DNA of 64,000 nt, taken from Petrolisthes cinctipes (taxonomy: Eukaryota > Arthropoda > Malacostraca > Decapoda > Porcellanidae). The position numbers and the translations under genes were made by a program. A model generated the notes under the pieces. It saw only the letters and a program-made list of their open reading frames with translations. It had not been told where the DNA came from and searched no databases. This document shows positions 12,475 through 23,897 of the stretch, piece after piece. The first letter of the stretch is position 1, and every line of letters starts with the position of its first letter. The stretch spans positions 64,501-128,500 of the forward strand of contig JAWQEG010000631.1 of the NCBI GenBank assembly GCA_033782935.1. Direction: 5' to 3'.

Positions 12475-12997
12475 TACACAGTAAAAAGAAGTTGTTTTTG
12501 CAAAAAACACAAAAAATGCGTTTGTTTGTTCCACTTTAAAACACTTTTCTTCGTTATAATATGAACACTTGTTTCCTTAAAAACAGGTCAGTTTGTTCAA
12601 GTATAAACATAAAAATGTGTTTATGGGCTTGTTACACTTGAAAAACAGATTTAGCTGTTTATAAGTGAAACAACTGTTCTGTTTAAAACACAATTTAGTT
12701 TTGTATAAACATAATATGTTTTACAATAAGTCTGTACATTCTACATTTATGGTGTTCTCAAATAGAAAAATACATCTAATTGGAGTCAGAGTCTTAATAT
12801 ATCCAAGAATTTTGCATTAAAGAAATTTTTTTCATTCACTGTATGACAAAACAAAAAAGTGTTTACAAAAACACATGAAACATGAGATTGTTTCATTAAT
12901 AAACGCAATTTGTTTTACTATAAACACATATGATTGAAATACAACATACCCGAAAACGTTTTTATGTTTTTATAAAAACAAAAATTTTTACAGTGTA
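12475..12997. mobile_element. Family I element, TA-flanked, A/T-rich MITE-like
   Basis: The left end TACACAGTAAAAA and right end TTTTTACAGTGTA are near inverted repeats flanked by TA. The inner termini also pair (GTTGTTTTTGCAAAAAACA against TGTTTTTATAAAAAC). The interior holds repeated TATAAACA / TGTTTATA motifs in both orientations and no open frame. A TA target duplication would fit a Tc1/mariner-type origin, which is inference from one copy. Confidence 0.6.
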
Positions 12998-13261
12998 TAT
13001 ATTACACCAAACGTTGCTTGATTTTACCCACCAGTTACGTATTTATCTAATTTTGTATCTAATGTCCAGATAGGCTAGATAAAAATATTCAAACTCTGTC
13101 TACCGTCTAGTGACTCAAATTCACTGTCCTTTATGCAGGAATCGCAAGTAAATCTAATGAAGACAGATAAATGAAAAGATAAGGTTGAAACAAGACGACA
13201 AGACGAGAAATAAGGGAGGGAAGAAATGAGGAAGAACATGAGTGAGGTAGAAGAGTCGACA

Positions 13262-13735
13262 AGGCAAAACAGGGCAGGAATGAGGCAGGGTAAAGGTGAG
13301 ACAAAACAAGGGTGATGGCAGGAATGAGGCACTGTTAGGGTGAGGCAGAACAAGGGTGATGGCAGGAATGAGGCACTGTAAGGGTGAGACAGAGCAAGGG
13401 TGATGGCAGGAATGAGGCAGAGTAAGGGTGAGACAGAACAAGGGTGATGGCAGGAATGAGGCACTGTAAGGGTGAGACAGAACAAGGGTGATGGCAGGAA
13501 TGAGGCACTGTAAGGGTGAGACAGAACAAGGGTGATGGCAGGAATGAGGCACTGTAAGGGTGAGACAGAACAAGGGTGATGGCAGGAATGAGGCACTGTA
13601 AGGGTGAGGCAGAACAAGGGTGATGGCAGGAATGAGGCACTGTAAGGGTCAGACAGAACAAGGGTGATGGCAGGAATGAGGCACTGTAAGGGTCAGACAG
13701 AACAAAGGTGATAAGGGATAAAAATGAAGCAAAAC
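13262..13735. repeat. 44-bp minisatellite, about 10 copies
   Basis: GGTGATGGCAGGAATGAGGC recurs at exact 44-bp steps from 13311 to about 13664, and GGTGAT again at 13708. The unit decomposes into 16+16+12 (AGGCACTGTAAGGGTG, AGACAGAACAAGGGTG, ATGGCAGGAATG). The minus-strand frames with HPYSASFLPSPLF repeats rotate frame each unit and are artefacts. Confidence 0.95.
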
Positions 13736-14029
13736 AGAGATGAAGAAAAGGTTGTAGTGAAGCAAATCGGGGATAAATTATAACCAAGTGAACTCAGAAA
13801 ATTTGTCACAGTAAAACGTAGCCTGTCTGTATCCAGCTAATATCAACAAAATCTAGACAGTCTTCATGAGCTGAAACTGTGCCCTAAACTACAGATAAAT
13901 TAACCTAAATAATCAGCTATATTAATTCATTTGTAACCCTTTCCATGCACACTATATTAAGCCCAGGTCAATTTGGAGACATGCTGCTGAAACGAGATTA
14001 AGGCATTACAAGTAAATAAACAATTGTTG

Positions 14030-14062
14030 ATTCCTCCAAAGGCTGCCACGAAACCAAGACTC
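14030..14062 (+). mobile_element. Isolated fragment of the shared fold-back inner arm
   Basis: GATTCCTCCAAAGGCTGCCA followed by CGAAACCA matches the inner arm common to families A-C. It lies directly next to family A copy 3, without its own ends. Confidence 0.6.
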
Positions 14063-14221
14063 ACAAGGGACCCCGTGATGTAGTCAGATATTTAGAGGTT
14101 TGTGAGTCTTTCAAATAATGCCACGAAACACCACCGATATGGAAGTACGGTAGCTGTTTCGTGGCATAGTCAGGAGGAATCAGAAGCCACTAAGTCTTAT
14201 ATATGATCACATGGTTCTTAA
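14063..14221 (+). mobile_element. Fold-back element family A, copy 3
   Basis: Left TTAA lost (the sequence reads CACAAGGGACC), right TTAA present at 14218-14221. Loop CACCACCGATATGGAAG with inner arms on each side. Right terminus worn (GATCACATGGTTC). Confidence 0.88.
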
Positions 14222-14638
14222 TATACATACCGGTACTGTTTCGTGAGTGACATAACATGGAATAGTAGCCTCCGTTTCTCCGACTTCAAATGTGGTGTTT
14301 TTTAATATATCATTCAGCTGAATTATATTTTAGTTTTGGTTATCATTTTTTCAGCGTTTAATTAATAGAGTAGCCTATTAATCAACGGCTTCTACAGAAA
14401 TGGAAAGCCTATTAGCAGCGAACAGCTTCTCATTAAGAGGAATATGTTCTTTCTGACATACTTATTTTTTTTAAATTCTAAGTCTTGAAAACTGAGGGAC
14501 ATATTTGCTCTCATATACTTTTTCTATACTCAACCAATCGTCTCCAAATTCTAATCACTGTTTCCTTGGATCGAATTTTATATGCCTACTTAATTTTGTG
14601 AAAATCGGTTCAAACATTTTTATATATTCTTTGTTGTA
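14222..14638. other. No feature seen
   Basis: AT-rich, all frames closed. Confidence 0.55.

Positions 14639-14723
<85 letters not shown>
14639..14723. repeat. (AT)n microsatellite
   Basis: About 41 uninterrupted AT dinucleotides. Confidence 0.97.
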
Positions 14724-14727
<4 letters not shown>

Positions 14728-15197
14728 TCTGGATATAAAAATCAGTCGTAACTTTATAAATTTCGTGAACTGGAAAAGCGCCAATAGAATGTCTAACTAT
14801 AATGTCTAAGTCAGTAAACAGGCTAGCAATAGTGGTAGTTTGGTTTTATCCTCGTAGTTATAAGTAATGTATTTTAGAATCAGATTAACCATACATATGT
14901 TTATCGGCCGCAAACCAATATTAATAAACGCCATCAAGGTGTGTACTTCACTTCCAATCCATTCGGTGTTGATAATATGATATTCTGTAACACTTTGTCT
15001 CTGAAAACTAATATATAAAAATTCTGTATCCTTGCTCTCTGGATGCCATAGAAAAATACAGGAACCAATATTAACAAACAAGAATAAGCGAAGTAGCGAT
15101 TTTATTTTTCTAAGACGATCAAAAGTGCCAAGACATCTCATACCTGACTTGACCAGTTACACCTGCAGAAGTAAATTTGTGTGTCCTTCATTGAGAC

Positions 15198-15430
15198 CAA
15201 TAATCATTATCTGGCAATGTTGCACTAGTACTGAATTGTTGCATAAATGAGAATCCATGTCTTATGCAAAACAAACATCCATTCACTCATAGCAAATACA
15301 ATTTTACTGAACAATAATCATTATCTGTTGATTATGTTGCACTAGTACTGATTTGTTGCATAAATGACTATCCATACCTTATTCACAACAATTATCCATT
15401 CACTCATGACAAACACAATTTCACCGAAGC
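15198..15430. repeat. Tandem duplication, about 110-114-bp unit x2
   Basis: CAATAATCATTATCT starts at 15198 and 15312. Both copies continue through TTGCACTAGTACTGA.TTGTT and CATTCACTCAT, with indels between them. Reported because open minus frames cross it without coding support. Confidence 0.85.
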
Positions 15431-15614
15431 TCTGCCAATTTCTGTCAAAAGATAACACAGTGAGTGAAATATAAGAATAGAAGACGTCTATGAAAAAGGA
15501 CCACTGATTGTATTTGCGATTTGTATTATCCAGAAAATAGGCTTTATTAGTTGTTCTATTTTGTGCCACAGTGTAGAGGAATACCAATCTTTCAATTTGC
15601 TTACTATCATAAGT

Positions 15615-15769
15615 TCTCATCTTCTGGGGAAATTGGATGGCTATTGAATCCTCCAAAACTATGCCAGAAAACAGATTCCCTAGTAGTAACACTGAGGTCA
15701 CCCGTTTCTTGGCATAATTTGTAGGAATCAGTAGTCCTCTAATTTGCCAAAAAGAAGTCCTCCCCTTAA
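15615..15769 (+). mobile_element. Fold-back element family C, copy 2
   Basis: Left end worn; right end TCCTCCCC-TTAA at 15766-15769, inside a TTAATTAA. Inner arms GAATCCTCCAAAACTATGCC…GAAAACAG and CGTTTCTTGGCATAATTTG. Confidence 0.82.
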
Positions 15770-16568
15770 TTAATCAGTAGAGATGACTGGACTTTGCTGA
15801 CGACACACAAAGCTGTATTAGTCTGACACACAGAGACACAGAGCCACAATGCATTATAAACCTAATAATATGGCACCACTTGATATGAATTCTTTGTTCA
15901 TTATTGTAGTGACTTAATTAATCCTGCCTGCTCTAAAATCTGAGGGGATGGTTGTCAGAAGTGTGTTGAACTGCACGGTTTTTCAGTGATTGTCAAGTGA
16001 ATCTCTTTGCATTAAGGTATTTGTTAAGTTGTTTGTTACAAAGTACGAAGTCACCTTTCCATACTACTCACATTTTCTCGAGTTTGGTTTTACAAAATTA
16101 CAAAGGAAATGCCTACAGGATGAGCGGCGTTAGTCTACATTATCATTCGAAAATACTCCATGAAAAGCCTGCACTTCACAATAAAGAACAAGAATCAACT
16201 CACAAAAGAAACTAAACACGGTCGTAAAATGTTGCTAACTTTTCTCCCTGTCAGTGAAAAGTGCCAGAATGCCAGGTAGGTATAGCTGCTGCAGGCACCC
16301 AGATAAATGAGTTCCAAGTGCTGGATTATGCAGGGTTAGCAGGAGACACTGTCAGTCGCTCTCACTGTCACATCTTTCTTTTATTCAGTGTGAGTGCCAT
16401 GAATAAAACCCCCTAACCTTTCCCCGACTTGTTAAGCGCAGTCATTAAGAACTTAGGCGAGCAGAACGTGAAGTTTGGGTGGTAATACTTGATGGTGAGC
16501 TCGGCACGTCAATCCCTGCACTGGTAAAGTTCTGCGGTATTTACTGAACACAAAATATCGTGTATACA
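15770..16568. other. Higher-complexity stretch without a supportable gene
   Basis: At 16240-16540 the base composition is less AT-rich. A good-looking 3' splice site (TCTTTCTTTTATTCAG ending at 16389) and a donor-like CCAGGTAGGT at about 16273 are visible. The segments next to them have stops in all frames, so no exon is called. Confidence 0.35.
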
Positions 16569-16728
16569 CTAGGTTCTCTCTTCATCTCTCTCTTCCTTTC
16601 TCTGTCTCTGTCCCTGTCTGTGCCTCTGCTTCTGCCTCTGTCTATGTTTGTGTCTCTGCTTCTGCCTCTGTCTGTGTATGTGTCTCTGCCTGTCTCTGTG
16701 TCTGTGTCTCTGTCTCACTGTAATCTAA
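16569..16728. repeat. TCTCTG/TCTGCC pyrimidine-rich repeat
   Basis: Irregular CTCTGTCTCTGTC and CTGCTTCTGCCTCTGTCT repeats. The Ser/Leu-rich open frame across it is an artefact. Confidence 0.9.
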
Positions 16729-17727
16729 ATTTGTCTCCTATAATACGATGAAACACAGTAATTTAATATGGCTAAGCATAAAGCTATTTGTCAAACTTTT
16801 AAAATAATTTAATCATAAGGGATCATTGTTGAAGGAGGCCTGTAATTATTGTCACTCCTTTAATATAAGTTCCTGCCTCCCTGTTCTCTATGTATTATTA
16901 TCTGTTTACCTGTATGGATTGCCTGTATCATTGTCTCTGTTATTATCAAAGTCTATATATTCTTAGTCTTGTCTTTTTACTGGAAAATGAGGTATATAGT
17001 AAAAACAGTATCTCGATTTGATATAATTTCGAAAACATATATACTAAGTGTTTTCTCTATGACCTGCCACGTATCTATCATATCTAACAACAAACTACCT
17101 TTATCATTTGATCCACGACCTTCACCTGATAAGTGGTTTAGTAATCTGAATCGTACTGTCTGGAAGGAAATTACTACATGAGTATTATACCAGAAAGGAG
17201 TTCGTATCTATGGTTGTGTTGTTCTAATCTGACCCCCGATGTTGATGAAGGTTCCCCCAAGAAGAAGCCTTTGCCTGAGATCCAATACAGATTTCACAGA
17301 CAAATATATAGTTCAATGCCCATGACCGAACACAGTGCATAAGAGACAAATGAGTTTTAATTTCACAATGCAGAAGATGTAATAGTTAGTTAATCCCTCG
17401 TTATCGAAGCTAAAATTCCTTAAGACAGTACCTGAAGAAGAAGAAGGGTCAAACCTGGTCCAAACTGTTGTAGCTCCAATACATTTATTTATTTTAGAAG
17501 GAAATGACTCCAAAAATAGGTGTAAATTTTGCCTATATACTTTATGGAGGAATCACGCATCATTATTATTTTACATTGCCACTAAGTTCATATGAAGGGA
17601 AATCTTAGCATCTTTCTATGTGGTTGATATTTTGCCTTTTGAAATAATGCAAAGTATCTTCCCAAAAGACTGTTTAAACGGCCCACTAACCTTGATCTTG
17701 ACCCTATTTCTAATTAGTACTCTGCTT
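16729..17727. other. No supportable gene
   Basis: Several short open minus frames occur (for example 17313-17513). One contains a plausible 3' splice site (CCCTTCTTCTTCTTCAG ending near 17433), but there is no matching donor and no recognisable protein. Nothing else seen. Confidence 0.45.
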
Positions 17728-17830
17728 CGAAGGGGAGAAGGAGGAGGAGATGGAGGAAGATGAGAAGGAAGCGGTGAAATTGGACGCGTAGGGGGAAAAG
17801 GAGGAAGAGGAAGAGGTGGTGGTGTTGGTG
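17728..17830. repeat. Purine-rich low-complexity patch
   Basis: GGAGAAGGAGGAGGAGATGG and GGAGGAAGAGGAAGAGGTGG type repeats on the + strand, similar to 10555-10735. Confidence 0.85.
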
Positions 17831-18261
17831 AAGAATGAGAAGGTAAATAATGGAGGAAAAGGATAATGAGATAGAGATATTTCAGAAGGACAATGGAAAT
17901 ATGAGGGTGTAAAATTATAAAGAGAATGAGTATAAAGAATATGAGTATGGTAGGAATAGAATAAGCAAAATATGGGCAAAAGTGGAGAAATAAAATGAAG
18001 AAACTGAAAAAGGAAAACATGAAGATGAATTTAAGGCAGATAAGGTAACAAATTAGGAGAAGGATATAGTAAAGCAGGAAAGAAAAGTTAGAGATAAAGA
18101 GAAGCTGATATGAAGAAAACATCAAAATGTACTTAGAAGGGAATATTAATGAGGAAAGATAATAAACAGAGCCTGTATAGAAGCAACAAACCTCAGAATA
18201 ATAGTGTGAGATTGGATGGAATAACTCGAGTAATGAAGGTCAAACGTGGGTCAGTTAATTG
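17831..18261. other. A/G-biased sequence without gene
   Basis: Continues the purine bias (AGGAAA, GGAGAAGGATA) to about 18180. The minus-strand Phe/Leu-rich frame here is compositional. Confidence 0.5.
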
Positions 18262-18474
18262 TACAGCCACAGTCAAATAACCACCAACACTTTCCTTCCA
18301 TTGTGCAAATAAATCAGTATCATAACAAAATATAATCATACAAAACCTCAACTCAACCCCCTCAATTAATTATTATCATGAGGTGCTGCAAAATCATATA
18401 TGTGTTGTTCTTTATTACCAAGATATTTACTACAATGGAAGGAAAGTGTGGGTGGTTATTTGATTGTGGCTGTA
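18262..18474 (+). mobile_element. Family D element, copy 2
   Basis: TA-flanked, 213 bp. Left CAGCCACAGTCAAATAACC and right …GGTTATTTGATTGTGGCTG are terminal inverted repeats of about 45 bp reaching CTTTCCTTCCAT. The centre is CCTCAATTAATTATTATCATGAGG. No open frame. Confidence 0.93.
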
Positions 18475-18637
18475 TGGTGTAAGGTAAGGTAGGTCAAAGG
18501 TAAGCAAGTAAAAAAACACAAAGTAGGAATTCTCGCCTCCTCTTTGCTACAAGTGACTGCTCTCTCGGGGCAAGCATTTATATGAGTTAACATTTTCTGA
18601 TTATAAAATAGTATTGTACGAGTTTGGAAAAAAGGTA

Positions 18638-18798
18638 TTAAGGGGGTAATTCACTTTTGTTACATTGGAGTGCCATGATTCCTCCAAAGTATGCCAGGAA
18701 ACAGGTCCAGATGTACAAAAATAATAGTGTTCTGTTGCTTGGAATAGTTTGGAGAATTCAGTTGCTCCAGAATTACATACACAAAACTTTCCCCTTAA
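18638..18798 (-). mobile_element. Fold-back element family B, copy 5
   Basis: TTAA at both ends (18638-18641 and 18795-18798). GGGGGTAATTCAC on the left, TTTCCCC on the right, inner arms GATTCCTCCAAAGTATGCC and TTGCTTGGAATAGTTTGGA. Confidence 0.93.
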
Positions 18799-19167
18799 AG
18801 CGACTATCATGCAAAAAAAGGCCATAAAGCGACTGTCATGTAACTAATGTTGATTCTTACTAAATATATATCAACTCGCCTTGCTTAAAATCTGTCATTG
18901 GGAAATACATGTAGCCAATTAATTATCAGAGACAGTATAATATTATGAGAGTGGAGAGAATACTAATCCCCAGAAAATTCACGACGTGTGTTTTGTAAAA
19001 ATAGTCCTGGTTAGATTATCTTCTCAATATATTATAGTGTGATTTTTTTTTCTCAATTTGATCGAGTCAGATATAAAAATAATTTGCAAATCTATATAAT
19101 CTGTAAATGAAAATGTCTGTAATAGGGTAATCTAGGAAAGTGGTTAATATATGTGAGGGGGTAAGTG
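18799..19167. other. No feature seen
   Basis: AT-rich spacer between a B and a D element. Confidence 0.55.
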
Positions 19168-19381
19168 TACAGCTACAATCAAATATCCACCGACACTTTC
19201 CTTCCATCGTAGTAAATATCTTGGTAATAAAGAACAACACATGTATGATTTTGCAGCACCTCATAATAATAATTGAGGGGGTTGAGTTGACATAAGGTGT
19301 TGTATGATTATATTTTGATATGATACTGATTTATTTGCAAGATTGAAAGAAAGTGTGGGTGGTTATTTGATTGTGGCTGTA
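19168..19381 (-). mobile_element. Family D element, copy 3
   Basis: TA-flanked, in the opposite orientation to copy 2, about 690 bp away. Termini CAGCTACAATCAAATATCC and GGTTATTTGATTGTGGCTG. The right end abuts the G-rich minisatellite block. Confidence 0.92.
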
Positions 19382-20135
19382 CATTTCAAGGATGGAGGAG
19401 GATAAGAAAGGAGCAAGGATGGAGGAGGATAAAGGTAGAATAGCTTGAGGGAGGGAGGGAGGAAAGGGAGGCAGGTCAGGGGTGAGGCAGGATGTGGTTG
19501 GGGCAGAACATGAATAAGGCAGGGCAAACGTGAGACAGGATAAGGGTTAGTAGGCAGGACTGGAGTGAGGAAGGATGAGAGTGAGGCAAGGGTAAGGGTA
19601 AGGCAGGGCAGGAGTGAGGCAGGGTAAGGGTGAGGCAGGGCAGGTGTAAGACAGGATAAGGGTGAGGCAGGGCAGGAGTGAGGCAAGATAAGGGTTAGTA
19701 GGCAGGACTGGAGTGAGGCAGGATAAGGGTTAGTAGGCAGGACTGGAGTGAGGCAGGATGAGAGTGAGGCAGGGTAAGGGTGCAACAGGACAGGAGAGAG
19801 GCAGGACAGGTGTAAGGCAGGATAAGGGTGAGGCAGGGCAGGAGTGAGGCAGGGTAAGGGTGCAACAGGACAGGAGAGAGGCAGGACAGGCGTAAGGCAG
19901 GATAAGGGTGAGGCAGGACAGGAGTGAGGCAGGACAGGCGTAAGACAGGATAAGGGTGAAGCAGGACAGGAGTAAGGCAGGATAAGGGTGAGGCAGGATA
20001 AGGGTGAAGCAGGATAAGGGTGAGGCAGGGCAGGAGTGAGGCAGGATAAGGGTGAGGCAGGATAAGGGTGAGGCAGGGCAGAAGTGAGGCAGGGCAGAAG
20101 TGAGGCAGGATAAGGGTGAGGCAGAAAGAGATAAG
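19382..20135. repeat. 16-bp-based minisatellite (AGGCAGGATAAGGGTG type)
   Basis: Alternating 16-mers AGGCAGGATAAGGGTG and AGGCAGGGCAGGAGTG, with longer variants such as TTAGTAGGCAGGACTGGAG. The 16-mer is closely related to the parts of the 44-bp unit at 13262-13735. Minus-strand Pro/Leu-rich frames are artefacts. Confidence 0.94.
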
Positions 20136-20199
20136 GATTTGCCAGGGTATAGCAGGTGTGGTGGTTATGACAGAAATAGATGTAAATGTTGGGTGCTCT

Positions 20200-20504
20200 G
20201 GAAGGGGGAAGACAGGGGTAGTGGTAGAGAGGAGGGAGTAGTGGAGGTAGTGGAGAGGAAGTAGTGGAGGTAGTGGCAGTGGGGAGGGAGTAGTGGTGGA
20301 GGTAGTGTTGGTTGTGGGGAGGGAGTAGTGGTGAAGGTAGTGTTGGTTGTGGGGAGGAAGTAGTGGTGAAGGTAGTGTTGGTTGTGGGGAGGGAGTAGTG
20401 GAGGTAGTGGCAGTGGGGAAAGAGTAGTGGTGAAGGTAGTGTTGGTTGTGGGGAGGGAGTAGTGGAGGTAATGACAGTGGAGGAGTAGTTGAGGTCGTGA
20501 CAGT
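20200..20504. repeat. Minisatellite GTAGTGTTGGTTGTGGGGAG
   Basis: Units of about 35-50 bp combine GGGAGGGAGTAGTGG with GGAGGTAGTGGCAGT or GTGTTGGTTGTGG. Confidence 0.9.
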
Positions 20505-21335
20505 GTGGAGGAAGTAGTGGTGGAGGTAGTGGTGATGGTAGTGGAGAGGAAGTGGTGGTGGTGGTGGTGGAGAAGATGGAGGAGCAGGTGGGGATGGAAA
20601 TATTTGTGGTTCTTGTGGTGGAGTAATGTGGTTGTGGGGGTGGTGGTGGTGGTAGAAGTGGTGATGGTAGAAGTAATGGTAATAGTGTTGATGGTTAAAG
20701 AGGTGGTTGTAAAAGTAGTAGTGGTTGTGGTGATGGTTGTGGTGGTGGGGGGGTGGTAAAAGTATCAGTGGTTGTAGTTATTGTGATGATGGTGGAGATG
20801 AGAATGATGAGTGTAGTGCAGGTGATGGTGATGATGGTGGAGATGAGTACAGTGGTGGTGGTGATGATGGTGGAGATGAGAATGATGAGTATAGAGGTGG
20901 TGGTGGTGGTGGTGGTGGTGGTGGGGATGAGTACAGTGGTGGTGGTGGTGGTGGTGATGTTGGGGATAAGTATAGTGGTGGTGGTGGTGATGAAATGGGT
21001 AGTGGAGATGGGAATGATGAGATAGTGAGTGTAGTGTAGGTGGTGGTGGTGGTGGTGGGGATGAGTGAAGTGTAGGTGGTGGTGGGGATGAAATGGGTGG
21101 TGGAGATGGGAATGATGAGATAGTGAGTATAGTGTAGGTGTAGTGGTGGTGGTGGTGATGAGTAGAGTGAGTGTAGTGTAGGTGGTGGTGGTGGTGGTGG
21201 GGATGAGTATAGTGGTGGTGGTGGTGATGAAATGAGTGGTGGAGATGGGAATGATGAGATAATGAGTGTAGTGTAGGTGGTGGTGGTGGTAGTGGTGGGA
21301 ATGAGTATAGTGGTAGTAGTGATGAAGGGGTATGT
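20505..21335. repeat. (GGT/GAT)n trinucleotide-rich block
   Basis: Long runs of GGTGGTGGT and GATGATGGTGGAGATGAG. Gly/Asp- and Val-rich frames on + and the His/Pro frame on minus come from the triplet repeat. Confidence 0.95.
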
Positions 21336-21424
21336 GTGGAAATTCTGATGGTGATAATAGTGTGTGTGGTGTGGAGAGGTGATGATGGTGATGGGTGTGG
21401 AGGAAGAAGAGGTGGGGTATTAGA

Positions 21425-21790
21425 GAGGGTGAGTGGTGAGGATGAGAGGGTGAGTGGCAAGGATGAGAGGGTGAGTGGTAAGGATGAGAGGCTAAGTGGT
21501 GAGGATGGAAGGGTAAGTGGAGAAGGTGAATGGTGAGGATGGAAGGGTGAGTGGTGAGGATGAGAAGGTGAGTGGTGAGGATGAGAAGGTGAGTGGTAAG
21601 GATGAGAAGGTGAGTGGTGAGAATGGAAGGGTGAGTGGAGAAGGTGAGTGGTGAGGATGGAAGGATGAAGGGTGAGTGGAGAAGGTGAGTGGTGAGGATG
21701 GAAGGGTGAGTGGTGAGGATGGAAGGGTGAGTGGTGAGGATGGAAGGGTGAGTGGTGAGGATGAGAGGCTGAGAGGTGAAGATTGGAGGT
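21425..21790. repeat. 21-bp minisatellite (GTGAGTGGTGAGGATGGAAGG)
   Basis: GAGTGGTGAGGATG recurs mostly every 21 bp with GAGAAGGT or GAAGGGT variants. Because 21 is a multiple of three, the + strand keeps a Val-Ser-Gly-Glu-Asp-Gly-Arg heptad frame. It lacks any coding context. Confidence 0.93.
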
Positions 21791-21834
21791 TGATGGTAAG
21801 GGAAATTGTGTTATCTATACCTGAGGAAAGGGTG

Positions 21835-22535
21835 TGGGGGAAGTACAGTGTGGGAGGCTATTGGGGAGTTGGGGAGGATGGGGAGTTGGGGAGGTTAATG
21901 TATGTACTGTGTGGGAGGTTATTGGGGAGTTGGGGAGGATGGGGAGTTGTTGTTGTTGTTGGGGAGGTTAATGTATGTACTGTGTGGGGGGTTGTTGGGG
22001 AGGTTAATTAATCTAGGTACTGGGTATTGGTTGGGGGTCATGGTGGTGGGGTTGATGGGGAGGTTAATTAATGTACTGTGTGGGGGGTTGTTGGGGAGTT
22101 GGGGAGGTTAATTTATGTACTGTGTGGTGGGGGGTTGATGGGGAGTTGGGGAGGTTAATTTATGTACTGTGTGGTGGGTTGATGGGGAGTTGGGGAGGTT
22201 AATTAATGTACTGTGTGGGGGGTTGATGGGGGGGGGTTGGGGAGGTTAATGAATGTACTGTGTGGGGGGTTGATGGGGAGTTGGGGAGGTTAATTAATCT
22301 AGGTACTGGGTATTGGTAGGGGGTCATGGTGATGGGGTTGATGGGGAGTTGGGGAGGTTAATTAATGCACTCTGTGGGGGGTTGATGGGGAGTTTAATTA
22401 ATCTAGGTACTGGGTATTGGTAGGGGGTCATGGTGGTGGGGTTGATGGGGAGTTGGGGAGGTCAATTTATGTAGGTACTGGGTATTGGTGGGGGGTCATG
22501 GTGGTGGGGTTATTGGGGGTGAGGTATTTAAGAAC
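21835..22535. repeat. About 44-bp G-rich minisatellite with GTACTGTGTGG / GGGGAGTTGGGGAGG
   Basis: Repeats of GTACTGTGTGGGGGGTTG, ATGGGGAGTTGGGGAGGTTA and ATTAAT, plus a longer variant holding CTAGGTACTGGGTATTGG. Many sites have four nearby runs of three or more G, the pattern expected for G-quadruplex formation on the + strand. Confidence 0.93.
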
Positions 22536-22855
22536 TTTTGGTGGTGGTGGGGGGAATGGAGGTGAGGATGAAGGGGTAGGGTAAAAGTGGGGGGGGGGGT
22601 TTAATGGTTGGAAACTGTGGATAATGGGGATTGGGGGAAGTGAGAGTGTGTGTGGGTGGTGGTGGTCATTATGGGGGTGGAAGTGGGGGTGTTGGGGGGC
22701 ATGGGGAAAATTTTAATGGGGGGTAAAGCAGTACAGAGGCTAAGAGGTGATGTCATAAAGTTGGTGATGATGGTGTTGAGGGTGTAGGTGGTGGGGGTGG
22801 AGAGAGTGGGGGGGGGGGTCGTGGATGGGGGTGGGTGGGGGGGGGGAGGTCACAC
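22536..22855. repeat. G-rich low-complexity DNA
   Basis: Runs of up to about ten G (near 22590, 22810 and 22840) in GTGG-type sequence. It grades into the YY1-like patch at 22856. Confidence 0.85.
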
Positions 22856-22884
22856 AACATGGCGGGTGAGGCAAGATGGCCGCC
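22856..22884 (+). promoter_or_regulatory. Two YY1-like sites
   Basis: AACATGGCGGG at 22856 and CAAGATGGCCGCC at 22872 resemble the YY1 recognition sequence (AANATGGCGGC). They lie at the border where the G-rich repeats end and a balanced-composition segment (22885-23060) begins. Paired YY1 sites near a start site are known from housekeeping promoters. Whether anything starts here is inference. No gene is recognised downstream. Confidence 0.3.
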
Positions 22885-23785
22885 ACACTGCCTCCCTCCC
22901 TCCCTCCTTCCCCGGCTCTGGCTTTACAGGCTTAAAAATCAATACCGACTTTTCTGCCGCTCCAAATTGCTTTTTCAGGATTATTTTTCCCGCCCTTTCA
23001 GACTGCCGGCTTCAACAGCGTTTATATAAAGATTTTAAAACGACGCTCAGTCCTGAACTACACGGATGCATTTTGAAATTATTTAGCATTACTCATTTAG
23101 TTAGGATTTCAATGCTGAGTAATATGTGGGTGTGTAAAATTCATAAACTAAGGTTGGTTGGTCCTCTCTTGCTACTATGAGGGACTTGTATATACGAGAT
23201 TAAAATAGTAAATATGCTTGTAATAGACTTCAGTACACAATATAATCACATTTATAATAAGCTTCAGCAACTGTACAGATATATTTCTAGATAAGTCAAG
23301 GCTTTCTATAGGAACATATAACTACTTCGAGGTTTCTCATATTTATACTCTCCCATATTTACGTATATTCTGGGACAAGAAAAGTATAGACAAGTTAAGT
23401 TAGTAAGTAGGGACTACGTGCCGTTAGATATTTCCTTGTCAACACAGAAATACATGACTAAATCAAATTCAATACACAATTAATATTATTATGTTTATTA
23501 TCCATAGCTTCCCTGAAAATTAATAAGAACTATGAATACTTTGAAATTCGACTTACTTGCTCCATTCTATATCAAAATTACATACGATAAGAAAAAGTAT
23601 GATATGTTGTACTGTATTTGGCCGGATGTATAATAACTGGTTGTATCATATACGAAAATCACATAGCCTATGCTGTATATAATTTTATAATATTGGGTGA
23701 GTGACTATAAGCCATGCCGCATCTAACCCCAACCAAAACACTTAGAGAATATAGGATCCAAAACGCGTTATGGTGCGAGTGGGGG

Positions 23786-23788
<3 letters not shown>
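22885..23788. other. Balanced-composition patch, then AT-rich sequence; no gene called
   Basis: 22885-23060 is GC-richer and open in one + frame out of the repeat block, but with no splice donor or recognisable motif. From 23180 the sequence is AT-rich with stops in all frames. Confidence 0.4.
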
Positions 23789-23822
<34 letters not shown>

Positions 23823-23863
23823 CGGAGGACAATCATAAAAGATATTAAACCCGACCCAGGTGT

Positions 23864-23896
<33 letters not shown>

Positions 23897-23897
23897 A
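23789..23897. repeat. Two (GT)n microsatellites
   Basis: GT runs at about 23789-23821 and 23862-23895, separated by 40 bp of unique sequence. Confidence 0.95.

Noticed and set aside
13075..13787. Overlapping 140-180-codon minus-strand frames with repeated HPYSASFLPSPLF-like peptide
   Set aside because: The 44-bp minisatellite unit is not a multiple of three, so the same peptide rotates through frames. No coding constraint.
21336..21790. Regular VSGEDGR heptad repeat protein on the + strand
   Set aside because: Comes from a 21-bp minisatellite inside 3.4 kb of continuous repeats. No start context, splice sites or unique flanking coding sequence.
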